From: Priestia aryabhattai
Lineage (GTDB): Bacteria > Bacillota > Bacilli > Bacillales > Bacillaceae_H
Assembly: GCF_023715685.1 (NCBI RefSeq)
Contig: NZ_JAMBOQ010000007.1
Location: forward strand, 1 to 64,000
Direction of reading: 5' to 3'
Length of the DNA: 64,000 nucleotides
Of the stretch, positions 19,601 to 27,201 are shown piece by piece; position 1 is the first letter of the stretch; each line of letters begins with the position of its first letter. Under the pieces are notes generated by a model that was not told the origin of the DNA, ran no database searches, and saw only the letters and a list, made by a program, of their open reading frames with translations. Made by a program: the position numbers and the translations under genes.

Positions 19601-20079
19601 TTAAAGGAAATGCTTTCGTGGAATATATTGCTGAAGAACAGCTGATGTCCGTTAGCCGAGATGCTTCGGAGCGTCTGGGTATATTAACACGTCAGCGCTA
19701 TGCGGTTGAAGTTGATTCCCAAGGCGGCTTTATCATGAGAGATGATGCAAATGGGGGCGTAAAACGTCCGGTTTCAACGTTATCCGGAGGAGAAACATTT
19801 TTAACTTCCCTCGCTCTGGCCCTTTCATTATCTGCACAAATTCAGCTAAGAGGAGAATATCCACTGCAGTTTTTCTTTTTAGATGAAGGATTTGGAACGC
19901 TTGATGGAGAGCTTCTTGATACCGTTGTTACGGCGCTTGAAAAACTTCAGTCCAATAATTTATCAATTGGGGTCATTAGTCACGTACAAGAACTTCGGGC
20001 TCGGCTGCCAAAACGTTTGATTGTTGAGCCTTCCGAGCCATCTGGCAAAGGAACTAGTGTGAGAGTAGAAACTTTATAG
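16687..20079 (+). CDS. sbcC: Exonuclease subunit SbcC (Rad50-like SMC ATPase)
   Basis: This 1130-residue SMC-like ATPase forms the SbcCD end-processing complex with SbcD. Walker A GPTGSGKSS is at about residues 36-44. Two long Gln/Glu/Lys-rich coiled-coil arms (about 170-500 and 590-960) flank the zinc hook CPVCGSEHH near residue 538. The C-terminal ABC signature STLSGGETF and Walker B FFFLDEGFGTLD complete the ATPase head. Length is normal. It is followed after 14 bases by hlpB. Confidence 0.97.
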   Translation: MKPINLTVSGLHSFREKQTVDFEALCSGGVFGIFGPTGSGKSSILDAITLALYGKVERAANNTQGILNHGENELKVTFTFELENASHKKRYTVERSFKRMDELRVKSASSRLIEVEDETYVLADKTNDVNQQVQELLGLTIDDFTRAVVLPQGKFAEFLSLKGTERRQMLQRLFNLEQYGDQLSKKIRYQVQQLKTDLDKITAEQAGLGEASTEKVTEAEQLVSDSIVLLEKREKEAADLQERYNQQASLWKAQQEKALLEEKLAHASQQEEEISQKQDLLTKAQQAERLFPYLETFEQAEKQQKLYEDKVENLKAQIVQKSEEYKRSNSLYEQARLHKNEQQPKLVVQKEQLQQASDLQKQIKEGQQEVKEAEGSLQQKQQALQAKNDELMQADKRYQQGLTLQKELKEALTKVEIQPDYRQAVQQAFYRYQVWNNDKKNLDEGQKTYKEKAEQLQHLHTQKQTHQERYQQTIERSKGLFSDIQGLYHTVCEREKEFQQLFQQADHLMSDLKRRKEKEWSHRLAHQLAEQLTKGEPCPVCGSEHHPNPVLNQKEEDVTAESADQFEDQVNHLREQRFSYSSLKMQLEQLAKPLVEKIPDLAGFMNEVGEVPALGEMDTDAFDQYAKKIEVEIKSLEQDYLQVNEKQQAILGQVQKVQQSLEKIELELAHYQKGQAELEGKVNQQKQALQAGKAAFQQDYPSFVFEEMEIINEQLAEREKEEQTIKARIEKSSVFFENQQKKIERLKEEKYAGEKEFTELKAMLSHKQSLVHSQIERLRTLTDQEDIEQALQKTVLLLAELETNEQQAYQHWQTVQKAYQTLQMDEKAARESLETAHIQYKKAAGKWEEVIGNSLFSEGKEVQQALLSHGEMKLLDETVQAYWDNIKQMKSSIEQLNIQLNHQSIEEHQFEETQQLLHDIKAAVKEAVQLKGAAEQTLKSVKERHERFLVLEQECEEKQALFEQYQKLQTVFKGNAFVEYIAEEQLMSVSRDASERLGILTRQRYAVEVDSQGGFIMRDDANGGVKRPVSTLSGGETFLTSLALALSLSAQIQLRGEYPLQFFFLDEGFGTLDGELLDTVVTALEKLQSNNLSIGVISHVQELRARLPKRLIVEPSEPSGKGTSVRVETL

Positions 20080-20093
20080 GGAAGGAAATCTAT

Positions 20094-20399
20094 ATGAAGA
20101 ATAAAGACAGGCGGATAGGAACATGTGAATTATGCGGAAGGCAGGATGTCTTGACGACCGTGCATCATTTAACGCCAAAGGAAATGGGTGGAGCGTTTGA
20201 ACCAACGGCAAACTTATGTATTCCGTGTCATAAACAAATTCATGCGTTATATACAAATGATGAATTAGCCATTCGTCTTAATACGATTTCTTTATTACAA
20301 ACTGATGCTAAAATTAGCTCGTTTATTAAATGGATTCGTAAACAGCCTTCTTCTAAATTACCTAAAACCAAAAAATCAAATAGCCGAAAATCCAAGTGA
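20094..20399 (+). CDS. hlpB: HNH-like protein HlpB (YisB)
   Basis: This 101-residue small protein has the HNH/zinc architecture: CELCGR near residues 11-16, VHHL near 23-26, and CIPCHKQIH near 43-51. The C-terminus is Lys/Ser-rich and basic. In B. subtilis the same gene (yisB/hlpB) follows sbcC and lies next to gerP, exactly as here. That synteny, more than the short sequence, supports the name and a role in DNA end metabolism. Whether it is an active nuclease is unknown. The start follows GGGAAGGAAA; it is 14 bases after sbcC, so it is likely the last gene of the repair operon. Confidence 0.87.
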   Translation: MKNKDRRIGTCELCGRQDVLTTVHHLTPKEMGGAFEPTANLCIPCHKQIHALYTNDELAIRLNTISLLQTDAKISSFIKWIRKQPSSKLPKTKKSNSRKSK

Positions 20400-20402
20400 A
20401 TG

Positions 20403-20447
20403 AAAAACCCCTTATCCGCTTTATTAGCAAAGATAAGGGGTTTTTTT
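20403..20447. terminator. Bidirectional terminator between hlpB and gerPF
   Basis: The stem AAAAACCCCTTATC / GATAAGGGGTTTTT has an A-run on one side and a T-run on the other. It serves the repair operon on the plus strand and gerP on the minus strand. Confidence 0.92.
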
Positions 20448-20664
20448 AAGCATTTGCCGCTATATTTTGATCGAATAAATCTGGATCTAACGTATTTGTT
20501 CCTGAAATGCCGTTATTTGTATTAACAAAGTTACCTGTATTTAAGGAACCGGAGCCTGCCGCCGTTTTAGCAGAACTTTTTGGAGAAACGTAGAACGTAT
20601 CTCCAAACGTTACGACACCGCCTCCGACGCTCGCAATACTAACGGGTCCAATTAATGCTGGCAT
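20446..20664 (-). CDS. gerPF: Spore germination protein GerPF
   Basis: This 72-residue spore-coat-associated protein is part of the GerP set, which lets germinants pass through the coat. It starts MPALIGPVSI and has the GerPA/PF-family pattern of a conserved hydrophobic N-terminus, FGDTFYVSPKSSAKT, SGSLNTGN and a short acidic tail. The frame is open 21 codons further upstream, but AAGGGTG precedes the internal ATG at 20664, and gerPA uses the same arrangement. It is the last gene of the operon. A gap of about 95 bases to gerPE shows no gene. Confidence 0.92.
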   Translation of the reverse strand: MPALIGPVSIASVGGGVVTFGDTFYVSPKSSAKTAAGSGSLNTGNFVNTNNGISGTNTLDPDLFDQNIAANA

Positions 20665-20759
20665 GAGGTTCACACCCTTTTTTCGTGATATTAGTTTAGT
20701 ATATGAGCAGCTTCTTAAAAGGTTCACTCACTGCTGCTAGCTTCTGAAGCAACTTTCTT

Positions 20760-21155
20760 TCATGTTCCTGTTTCAGCTTCCTTTGAAGGTTCATCGTTGA
20801 TCAGTTCACGAATATGTTTAATTCGAGCTTCTGCATAAACATTGCACGTTGATCCAACATGAATAATTGATGAGAATGAACATCCTTTTATATCAATTCT
20901 ATTAACGCGGATTAAAGGTATTTCATTCCATGTTTGCACAGGAATAGGTTCATAGTCACCGTGGGGAATAGACTCACTAAAGATAGCATAATCATCAAAA
21001 TTTCCTTCTCTGCCGTAGAAAAACGGATATTGTCTCCGGTCGGCTAAAGCTTTATTAAGTAGGTGAATTTCTGTTGAATCTCCAATTTGGCAAAAAGAGC
21101 TCGCTGACAAGGAATTAATTTCTATATAATTAACAGAAGATGTGCGTGAAAGCAT
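20760..21155 (-). CDS. gerPE: Spore germination protein GerPE
   Basis: This 131-residue member of the GerP operon is recognised from position (fifth gene) and the GerPE-like start MLSRTSSVNYIEINSL with an internal Q-x-G-D-S motif. No signal peptide or membrane helix is seen. Expected to be made in the mother cell and deposited in the spore coat. The start follows AAAGGAGCTTATGT; the gene begins about a dozen bases after gerPD. Confidence 0.92.
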   Translation of the reverse strand: MLSRTSSVNYIEINSLSASSFCQIGDSTEIHLLNKALADRRQYPFFYGREGNFDDYAIFSESIPHGDYEPIPVQTWNEIPLIRVNRIDIKGCSFSSIIHVGSTCNVYAEARIKHIRELINDEPSKEAETGT

Positions 21156-21167
21156 ACATAAGCTCCT

Positions 21168-21344
21168 TTATGATAACGATAATGGAACATAAGGGCCGAT
21201 AATCAAAGATTCCGCTGGCGTATCAAATGTTGAAGATAGAGAGATGTAATTTGCATCACCAATTAAAAAAAGAGAGGAAGAAGATACGCCTGTAATACTA
21301 ACGTCTCCAACAAGCAATTCACGGTTTACAACGTTAAAGTTCAT
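21168..21344 (-). CDS. gerPD: Spore germination protein GerPD
   Basis: This 58-residue protein begins MNFNVVNREL and contains FLIGDANYISLSS, the pattern of GerPD, with the family's usual length. The ATG overlaps the gerPC stop (ATGA), so the two are translationally coupled. It sits between gerPC and gerPE as in other Bacillus species. Confidence 0.92.
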   Translation of the reverse strand: MNFNVVNRELLVGDVSITGVSSSSLFLIGDANYISLSSTFDTPAESLIIGPYVPLSLS

Positions 21345-22057
21345 GAAGGGGGTCCACCTTTCTTTAAAGATTCAGGTAAATACGTTAAAAATGCGTCAAT
21401 TCCTTTTTTCATGTCTTCATAAAGTTTGCCGATAATTTGAGGTTTGATTTGTTCAAAATTTCGTTCCATTTCTTCCGGCTGAACTTGCTGTATATAAAAA
21501 GTAATCCGCTGCTGCAGCTGCTTTTTAATATCTTCTAAAATAAACTCGTAGTACGATTCATCAATCATCATCGAGCGCTCATCAAGCACATGTTGAACCA
21601 TAGAAAATCCATATTGATTAAGTTCACCTAAAATCGTTTCGTGAATATCGGAGACCCACTGCTTTTCTAGGTGGCGGTCCAATGGTTTTAAGCTAGGATT
21701 TTGCGGTCCAGGACCTCCGGGTTGTCCCGGCTGCTCACCTTGAGGCGGCTGCCCTTGTGGCTGAGCTCCTTGCGGAAATGTTACTTCTGGTTTCTCATTA
21801 ATAATGATATCTTCTAAATTGTCAGGTGTAAGAGGGTTTAATCCAATATTTAATGTTCCATCTAAAGAATCAATTTTTAACTGTTCAAATTTATATTCGA
21901 TTTTATCAATTTTAATAGGTGGCTGTTCACCTAACTCTTTTATTTTTTGCTGAAGTTCTTGTACGTTTTTTTCAAGCTGAGCAATGCGTCCTTCTTGCTG
22001 CTGAATATACGAAGACATTTGCTGAACATACTGATATACTTGCTGAATATAGTTCAT
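21341..22057 (-). CDS. gerPC: Spore germination protein GerPC
   Basis: This 238-residue cytosolic or coat protein begins MNYIQQVYQYVQQM. It has a predicted coiled coil (about residues 12-45, Gln/Glu/Leu-rich), then a Pro/Gly/Gln-rich low-complexity stretch (about 100-122), then a helical C-terminal domain (about 125-235). The ATG at 22057 is preferred over a TTG five codons upstream because AAGGTGG lies at the right spacing. The protein appears longer than B. subtilis GerPC as I remember it, and the low-complexity linker could account for the difference. Required with the other Ger P proteins for normal coat permeability. Confidence 0.9.
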   Translation of the reverse strand: MNYIQQVYQYVQQMSSYIQQQEGRIAQLEKNVQELQQKIKELGEQPPIKIDKIEYKFEQLKIDSLDGTLNIGLNPLTPDNLEDIIINEKPEVTFPQGAQPQGQPPQGEQPGQPGGPGPQNPSLKPLDRHLEKQWVSDIHETILGELNQYGFSMVQHVLDERSMMIDESYYEFILEDIKKQLQQRITFYIQQVQPEEMERNFEQIKPQIIGKLYEDMKKGIDAFLTYLPESLKKGGPPS

Positions 22058-22146
22058 GTTATCCACCTTCAATCACCTCGATTCCCTTATCTTCTGATAA
22101 AGAAAATAGTTATATATATACATATGGCGCTGAAGGTTGTAACATG

Positions 22147-22422
22147 TCAGTCGTTGTCTCGCGCTGGAGGAGTTAACGACTGTGAAAAAGGAGCTGGGGC
22201 AGTTCCTGCGCCGGTTCCGGGGGTAAAGGTAGAAGGAGAAACAGATCCAAGAATGCCTTTTTTTGTTTCAGTAGGTGCAGCGCCTGTAAATCCTCCTGTA
22301 TTAAAGAGATTTGAGTTCGGTTTAATGACACCTACGCTTCCAATTTGAAGTACCGAAGAGTTACTTACAGCACTGATTTTCATACTTTGAATACAGATAC
22401 TTTGATTCACATAAAAGTTCAT
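22147..22422 (-). CDS. gerPB: Spore germination protein GerPB
   Basis: This 91-residue protein begins MNFYVNQSICIQSMKI and contains SSVLQIGSVG, the GerPB pattern. The C-terminal part is Pro/Thr/Ala/Gly-rich and likely disordered. Two ATGs lie close together; the second, at 22422, is six bases from AGGAGG and is chosen, since the first abuts it. It is the second gene of the operon. Confidence 0.9.
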   Translation of the reverse strand: MNFYVNQSICIQSMKISAVSNSSVLQIGSVGVIKPNSNLFNTGGFTGAAPTETKKGILGSVSPSTFTPGTGAGTAPAPFSQSLTPPARDND

Positions 22423-22452
22423 AAGCATCCTCCTGTATGAGCTTCATTTCTA

Positions 22453-22674
22453 TTATAGATTTCCAGCAACATTTTGATCATTTACGTCATTGTCTGACGT
22501 ATTGGTTGAGCTCTGCTGATTCACAACATATAATCCGTCGCCTGTATTAAACGAACCTGCGCCAGCAAATGTTTTAGCAGTGGAAATAGGGGCTATTGTA
22601 TAAACATCTCCAATATGAAAGACGCTGGCTGAACCAACACTGTTAAGATTAACAACACCAACAATGGCAGGCAT
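22453..22674 (-). CDS. gerPA: Spore germination protein GerPA
   Basis: This 73-residue first protein of the operon is a paralogue of GerPF. It starts MPAIVGVVNLNSVG, has an HIGDVYTIAPISTAKT core and a GSFNTGD motif. A TTG two codons upstream is in frame, but AAAGGGTG is correctly spaced for the ATG at 22674. It is the promoter-proximal gene of gerPABCDEF. Confidence 0.92.
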   Translation of the reverse strand: MPAIVGVVNLNSVGSASVFHIGDVYTIAPISTAKTFAGAGSFNTGDGLYVVNQQSSTNTSDNDVNDQNVAGNL

Positions 22675-22705
22675 AGGCAAACACCCTTTTAATTTAGTCT
22701 AGTAA

Positions 22706-22733
22706 CAGCATATGAAACCTAGACAAAAAGGTG
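22706..22733 (-). promoter_or_regulatory. Candidate sigma-K promoter of gerPABCDEF
   Basis: On the minus strand, CATATGCTG (706-714) resembles the sigma-K -10 (CATAnnnTA). An AC (731-732) lies 16 bases upstream, as expected for the short sigma-K -35. The operon is known to be expressed in the mother cell. The match is imperfect (TG for TA). Confidence 0.4.
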
Positions 22734-22872
22734 ATTAATGCTTTTTACTTATCTATATGCAGAGAGTAAGCAAAACATTAAAGAGAGGAATGGAAATAGT
22801 AAACATTGAAGAAAAACTTTCGCGTTCGATATAATGTGAAAGTAATAATGAAATAATGTAAGGTGTGAAAGA

Positions 22873-24045
22873 ATGAAACGTTTCAAAATGAACGCAGCTG
22901 ATAAAGAACAGCGTATTGAAGCAGCGGATGTATTAAAAGGAATCGCGCTTATTGGTATTTTGCTCATGAACATGCCGAATTTTTATTCGCCTGCTTCATA
23001 TTACGATAATAATTTGTTGGACGGTTCAAGAATGAATTATGTTGCTAACGGATTAGTTGATATAGTTGTAGGACAGACAGGCTACGCGCTGCTCGCTATT
23101 TTGTTTGGATTTGGTTTTATGAAAATGTTCCAGTGTACATACGAAAGGCAAGTAAGTTTTACTCCTTTTTATGTACGAAGAATGACGGCTTTGCTTGTCG
23201 TTGGGGCTATTCATGCTTTATTTATTTGGCACGGTGATATGATTGTGATATACAGCTTTTTTGCTTTGATCATGCTATTTTTTCAAGAAGCAAAGAAAGA
23301 AGTGTTATTAGCGTGGGGAACCGGAATATTTAGTATTTACGCTGTGATTATGATTGTTATTTTAACAGTAGCGGCTTTTGCTAATGAAGGAGAAACAGCA
23401 GCGGGAGTTCACCAGCCTATTATTGACCAAGCGCTTCAAGTATATGGACATGGAAGTTTTGCATCAATCTTTCATCAGCGCTTGCTTGATTGGTACTACG
23501 CGTATAATTTAAATACGGTTCCTTTTCTGTTTTTGTCGCTATTCCCACTGTTTTTATTAGGTGGTTTTATGGCAAAAAGCGAGTGGTTCGAAGAAATAGA
23601 AGAATATATAGTAGAGACAAAGTGGCTTTGTCTTATTTCATTCATCGTATATACAGCATCATCCGTACTGCCGTATGTTTTAGATCACAATGTAGCTACA
23701 TCCTATATTCACGATACAATCGGAGGAACGGCAGGAGCTATTTTTATTGTAACGTTGGTCACATTAGCTATGCGAAGTTTATCTATTCAAAAACTCATGC
23801 AGCCATTTGCCTTTTTGGGGAGAATGATTTTAACTAATTATATTGTCCAGTCTATTGTATGTACATTTCTTTTTTACTCATATGGATTAGGATACTACGG
23901 ACATATTTCAATTGTAGAAGGTTTGTCTATTGCCGCGATTATCATTTTTATTCAACTGCTGGGAAGCTGGATATGGATTAGCATATTTTCAGATGGGCCG
24001 CTTGAAAAATTCATTCGGTATGTTACTTATGGACGCAGCCGCTAA
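22873..24045 (+). CDS. DUF418-family multi-spanning membrane protein
   Basis: This 390-residue protein has about nine or ten hydrophobic segments. The N-terminal DVLKGIALIGILLMNMPN signature and the C-terminal RMILTNYIVQS plus GPLEKFIRY region mark the DUF418/YeiB family, related to acyltransferase-3-like membrane proteins. The family's transported or modified substrate is unknown. The start follows AAGGTGTGAAAG. It is divergent from gerP and followed by yisL. Confidence 0.82.
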   Translation: MKRFKMNAADKEQRIEAADVLKGIALIGILLMNMPNFYSPASYYDNNLLDGSRMNYVANGLVDIVVGQTGYALLAILFGFGFMKMFQCTYERQVSFTPFYVRRMTALLVVGAIHALFIWHGDMIVIYSFFALIMLFFQEAKKEVLLAWGTGIFSIYAVIMIVILTVAAFANEGETAAGVHQPIIDQALQVYGHGSFASIFHQRLLDWYYAYNLNTVPFLFLSLFPLFLLGGFMAKSEWFEEIEEYIVETKWLCLISFIVYTASSVLPYVLDHNVATSYIHDTIGGTAGAIFIVTLVTLAMRSLSIQKLMQPFAFLGRMILTNYIVQSIVCTFLFYSYGLGYYGHISIVEGLSIAAIIIFIQLLGSWIWISIFSDGPLEKFIRYVTYGRSR

Positions 24046-24123
24046 AAATCCTTTTCCTTCCTTATATCATTGGTGAAGGAAAGGTTTTCATGATATGATA
24101 TTTTCAGAAAGGACGTGAGATGA

Positions 24124-24471
24124 ATGGCTCCACTACATATTCATGTAACGCTTTGGACATTATTGATTATCTCGTTTGTGGTTTCGTTGATTTTACATCG
24201 AGCAGGTAAAACTAAAGGTCAGAAAATCCTACATATGGTGGCCAGACTTTTATACTTATTAGTATTAGTATCAGGTCTGCATATGTTAGCAGCTTGGTAC
24301 CATTTTCAAGGTGCAGCGCTCATTAAAGGAATTGCGGGAGTGTTAGTGCTTGTGGGAATGGAAATGGTACTTGTTCGTACTGAAAAAGGAAAGCGTACAG
24401 GCGTTGCTTGGGCAGTTCTTGCAATTACGCTTATCTTAGTATTCTATTACGGATATGTCGTACTAGGATAA
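24124..24471 (+). CDS. yisL: YisL-family membrane protein (UPF0344)
   Basis: This 115-residue protein has four hydrophobic segments (about residues 8-24, 40-58, 65-85, 95-113), matching YisL in length and sequence pattern (LHIHVTLWTLL, GLHML, GYVVLG). In B. subtilis yisL also lies close to gerP and upstream of yisN and asnO, as here. Function unknown. The start follows AAAGGACGTGAG. Confidence 0.85.
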   Translation: MAPLHIHVTLWTLLIISFVVSLILHRAGKTKGQKILHMVARLLYLLVLVSGLHMLAAWYHFQGAALIKGIAGVLVLVGMEMVLVRTEKGKRTGVAWAVLAITLILVFYYGYVVLG

Positions 24472-24505
24472 GAAAAAAGCTATCTTAGATAAGATAGCTT
24501 TTTTC
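24472..24505. terminator. Bidirectional terminator between yisL and yisN
   Basis: The stem GAAAAAAGCTATCTTA / TAAGATAGCTTTTTTC (overlapping at its centre) is symmetric, with an A-run and a T-run, between converging genes. Confidence 0.9.
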
Positions 24506-24512
24506 TTTTGCT

Positions 24513-25073
24513 TTAATCTAAAAAAATATTCATTGAACGTTCTCCATCGTTAACGGTATATTCAAATCGATCTAGGTGATGTATGCCTCGTTCGAATAAA
24601 TGCTGAACGGCGCAAATTTTTTCCTCATTGTCATAAATGATAAAATTAGCACCTTTTGTATCACCGTCTGTCGGTAAAAAACATAATGTGTTGTGACAGT
24701 AAATACAATCATAAAGAGAGAATTTTAATGAATTTAAGTGATGAGTAAATGATAAAAAGGTCTCTTTCGGTAGTGATTGAAGCAGCTGTTCGTATGCATA
24801 AGGTAGCTTTTTGGTCAGTCTTAGCTTATCGCCATTTCGCAATAAATACGTTCCATCGTGAAGCTTTATTTGACGGTCATCAACCATAATGGCTTTTTCC
24901 CAGCGTGTATCAATAAGAAGTTCTAATGTATCATCCATTACTTCATGGAGCATGGAAGCTTCGTCACTTTCATCTTCAAAGAAAATCCACTGTGAATCAA
25001 CACATTCAACCGTACCAATCACGAAGGAACGCGGCTGATTGTTCATAGCTTGTTGTTTATAATAATGATTCAT
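24513..25073 (-). CDS. yisN: DUF2777-family protein YisN
   Basis: This 186-residue cytosolic protein of unknown function matches the B. subtilis YisN position (beside asnO). GGAGG lies seven bases before the ATG at 25073; a TTG two codons upstream is in frame but too close. A Cys-x-x-Cys pair with a nearby His-Asn-Thr-x-Cys (YDCIYCHNTLC, about residues 124-134) might bind metal, though this is not established. It is divergent from asnO. Confidence 0.8.
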   Translation of the reverse strand: MNHYYKQQAMNNQPRSFVIGTVECVDSQWIFFEDESDEASMLHEVMDDTLELLIDTRWEKAIMVDDRQIKLHDGTYLLRNGDKLRLTKKLPYAYEQLLQSLPKETFLSFTHHLNSLKFSLYDCIYCHNTLCFLPTDGDTKGANFIIYDNEEKICAVQHLFERGIHHLDRFEYTVNDGERSMNIFLD

Positions 25074-25244
25074 AATCAAACCTCCGTGTGAAATTTATCC
25101 ATATTTTTTTATTGCCTAAAAAAGCTCTCTTTATAACTTGAAAGTAAAAATAAAATATAAGGACAATTCAACTGTAACTATTGTGTGCATACAATGGCAT
25201 TATTTCATTCATAAACAAGAGCGTGAAAGAAAGGATGATAAACG

Positions 25245-27092
25245 ATGTGTGGTATAACGGGTTGGGTCGACTTAAAGCGATCGCTTTTAAATGAAACAGC
25301 AACAATAACAAAAATGGCTGACACTTTATCGAAAAGAGGTCCTGATGACACCAACGTATGGACACAGCAGCATGTTGCCTTTGGACACAAGCGCTTAGTT
25401 GTAGTAGATCCTCAAGGCGGAAGACAGCCGATGACGAGAGAAAAAAACGAACAGCTCTACACGCTTTGCTATAATGGAGAGCTGTACAACACAGAAGATA
25501 TTCGGAAAGAATTACTAAAAAGAGGTTATCAATTTCAAGGGCATTCAGATACGGAAGTACTTCTAACATCTTATATAGAATGGAAAGAAGCGTGCGTAGA
25601 TCATTTTAACGGTATCTTTGCTTTTTCAATCTGGGATGAAGCCAATGAAAAGTTATTTATAGCACGCGACAGAATGGGAGTGAAGCCCTTATTCTATCGA
25701 TCTTATGAAGGCGGAATTCAATTTGCATCAGAATTAAAGGCGATATTAGCTCATCCTGAGGTGAAAGCAGAAGTAGGATTAGATGGATTAGCAGAAGTGT
25801 TTGGCTTAGGACCTTCTCGTTCTCCCGGCCACGGCGTATTTAAAGAAATAAATGAATTGCGTCCGGCTCACGCGCTCACGCTTACGCGTAACGGGTTGAA
25901 GATTTGGCGATACTGGAACGTAAAAAGTGAGCAGCATACAGATGATTTAGGTGAAACTACAGAAAAAGTTAAATTTTTAGTGCAAGACGCGATTGTAAGA
26001 CAGCTAGTGTCGGATGTCCCGGTTTGTACATTTTTATCAGGTGGAGTAGATTCAAGCGCCATTACAGCAATTGCTGCAAATGCGTTCAAAGAAAGCGGCA
26101 AGGGCTCTCTTCATACGTATTCTATCGATTATGAAGACAATGATAAATTTTTTAAAGTAAATGAGTTTCAGCCAAATTCTGATGGAACTTATATCAAGCT
26201 CATGTCGGATACGTTTCAAACAAATCATCACCGCTGCATTATTTCAACGGAGGACCTTGTGCAGCATTTAACAGAGGCTGTAGAGGTGAGAGACCTTCCT
26301 GGAATGGCTGATGTAGATTCATCGCTGCTTTGGTTTTGCCGGGAAATCAAAAAAGATTTTGTCGTGAGCTTATCAGGAGAATGTGCGGATGAAATTTTTG
26401 GGGGATATCCGTGGTTTCACCGAAAACATGATTTGTCTTCGGATACCTTCCCTTGGATGCGTTCATTAGATGCTCGAATCGATTTGCTGCAAAGTTCATG
26501 GAGAAAGAAATTACAGTTAGAAGATTATGTGCGTGCAAGATATGAAGAAACATTAAAGGAAGTGCCTGAATTAGAGGGTGAATCGTTAGAAGATGCACAG
26601 CGGAGAAAGCTGTTTTATTTAAATCAGGTTTGGTTTATGACAACTTTATTAGATCGTAAAGATCGCATGAGCATGGGAGCGAGCTTAGAAGTACGCGTGC
26701 CTTTTGCAGATCATCGCCTTGTGGAATATGCATGGAATATTCCGTGGGAGATGAAAATGACGGGCAATAAAGAGAAAGGAATTTTACGCAAAGCGCTTGA
26801 AGGAATTTTGCCTCATGACGTTCTTTATCGCAAGAAAAGCCCTTACCCTAAAACGCATAACCCCGCTTATACAAAAGCTGTAACTGTATGGCTTCAATCT
26901 CTTTTACAAGATAAACAGTCACCTCTTCATGAATTTTTTGATAAGCAGCAGTTAAAGCATATTATTGATACAGGCGGAGAAGGATTTAAAGCACCGTGGT
27001 TTGGTCAATTAATGACAGGACCTCAGCTGCTAGCTCATCTAGCTCAAATTCACGTCTGGTTTACTCACAATAATATTCAAATTGTTGAATGA
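25245..27092 (+). CDS. asnO: Asparagine synthase (glutamine-hydrolysing), AsnO type
   Basis: This 615-residue cytosolic enzyme makes asparagine from aspartate, ATP and glutamine. The glutaminase nucleophile Cys2 (MCGITGW) begins a class-II amidotransferase domain (about 2-200). It is followed by the synthetase domain with the ATP-pyrophosphatase loop LSGGVDSS near residue 265 and SGECADEIFGGYPW near 375. Length and position after yisN match B. subtilis AsnO, the paralogue associated with sporulation there. Start after GAAAGGATGATAAACG. Confidence 0.93.
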   Translation: MCGITGWVDLKRSLLNETATITKMADTLSKRGPDDTNVWTQQHVAFGHKRLVVVDPQGGRQPMTREKNEQLYTLCYNGELYNTEDIRKELLKRGYQFQGHSDTEVLLTSYIEWKEACVDHFNGIFAFSIWDEANEKLFIARDRMGVKPLFYRSYEGGIQFASELKAILAHPEVKAEVGLDGLAEVFGLGPSRSPGHGVFKEINELRPAHALTLTRNGLKIWRYWNVKSEQHTDDLGETTEKVKFLVQDAIVRQLVSDVPVCTFLSGGVDSSAITAIAANAFKESGKGSLHTYSIDYEDNDKFFKVNEFQPNSDGTYIKLMSDTFQTNHHRCIISTEDLVQHLTEAVEVRDLPGMADVDSSLLWFCREIKKDFVVSLSGECADEIFGGYPWFHRKHDLSSDTFPWMRSLDARIDLLQSSWRKKLQLEDYVRARYEETLKEVPELEGESLEDAQRRKLFYLNQVWFMTTLLDRKDRMSMGASLEVRVPFADHRLVEYAWNIPWEMKMTGNKEKGILRKALEGILPHDVLYRKKSPYPKTHNPAYTKAVTVWLQSLLQDKQSPLHEFFDKQQLKHIIDTGGEGFKAPWFGQLMTGPQLLAHLAQIHVWFTHNNIQIVE

Positions 27093-27096
27093 CAGG

Positions 27097-27122
27097 ACCC
27101 TCTCAGTACAGAGGGTTTTTTA
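27097..27122 (+). terminator. Terminator after asnO
   Basis: The stem ACCCTCT / AGAGGGT with loop CAGTAC is followed by TTTTT. Confidence 0.88.
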
Positions 27123-27201
27123 TGAAATAAGTCATCTATTTCTTTTTTTGTACATTTAAGTAGAGAAGAAGACCGGAGTCTATTTTTGTATAACTTTACA
27201 T

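Noticed and set aside
8222..20079. Many long antisense open frames inside addB, addA, sbcC and other large genes
   Set aside because: They lack ribosome binding sites and family resemblance and follow the codon pattern of the genes on the other strand.
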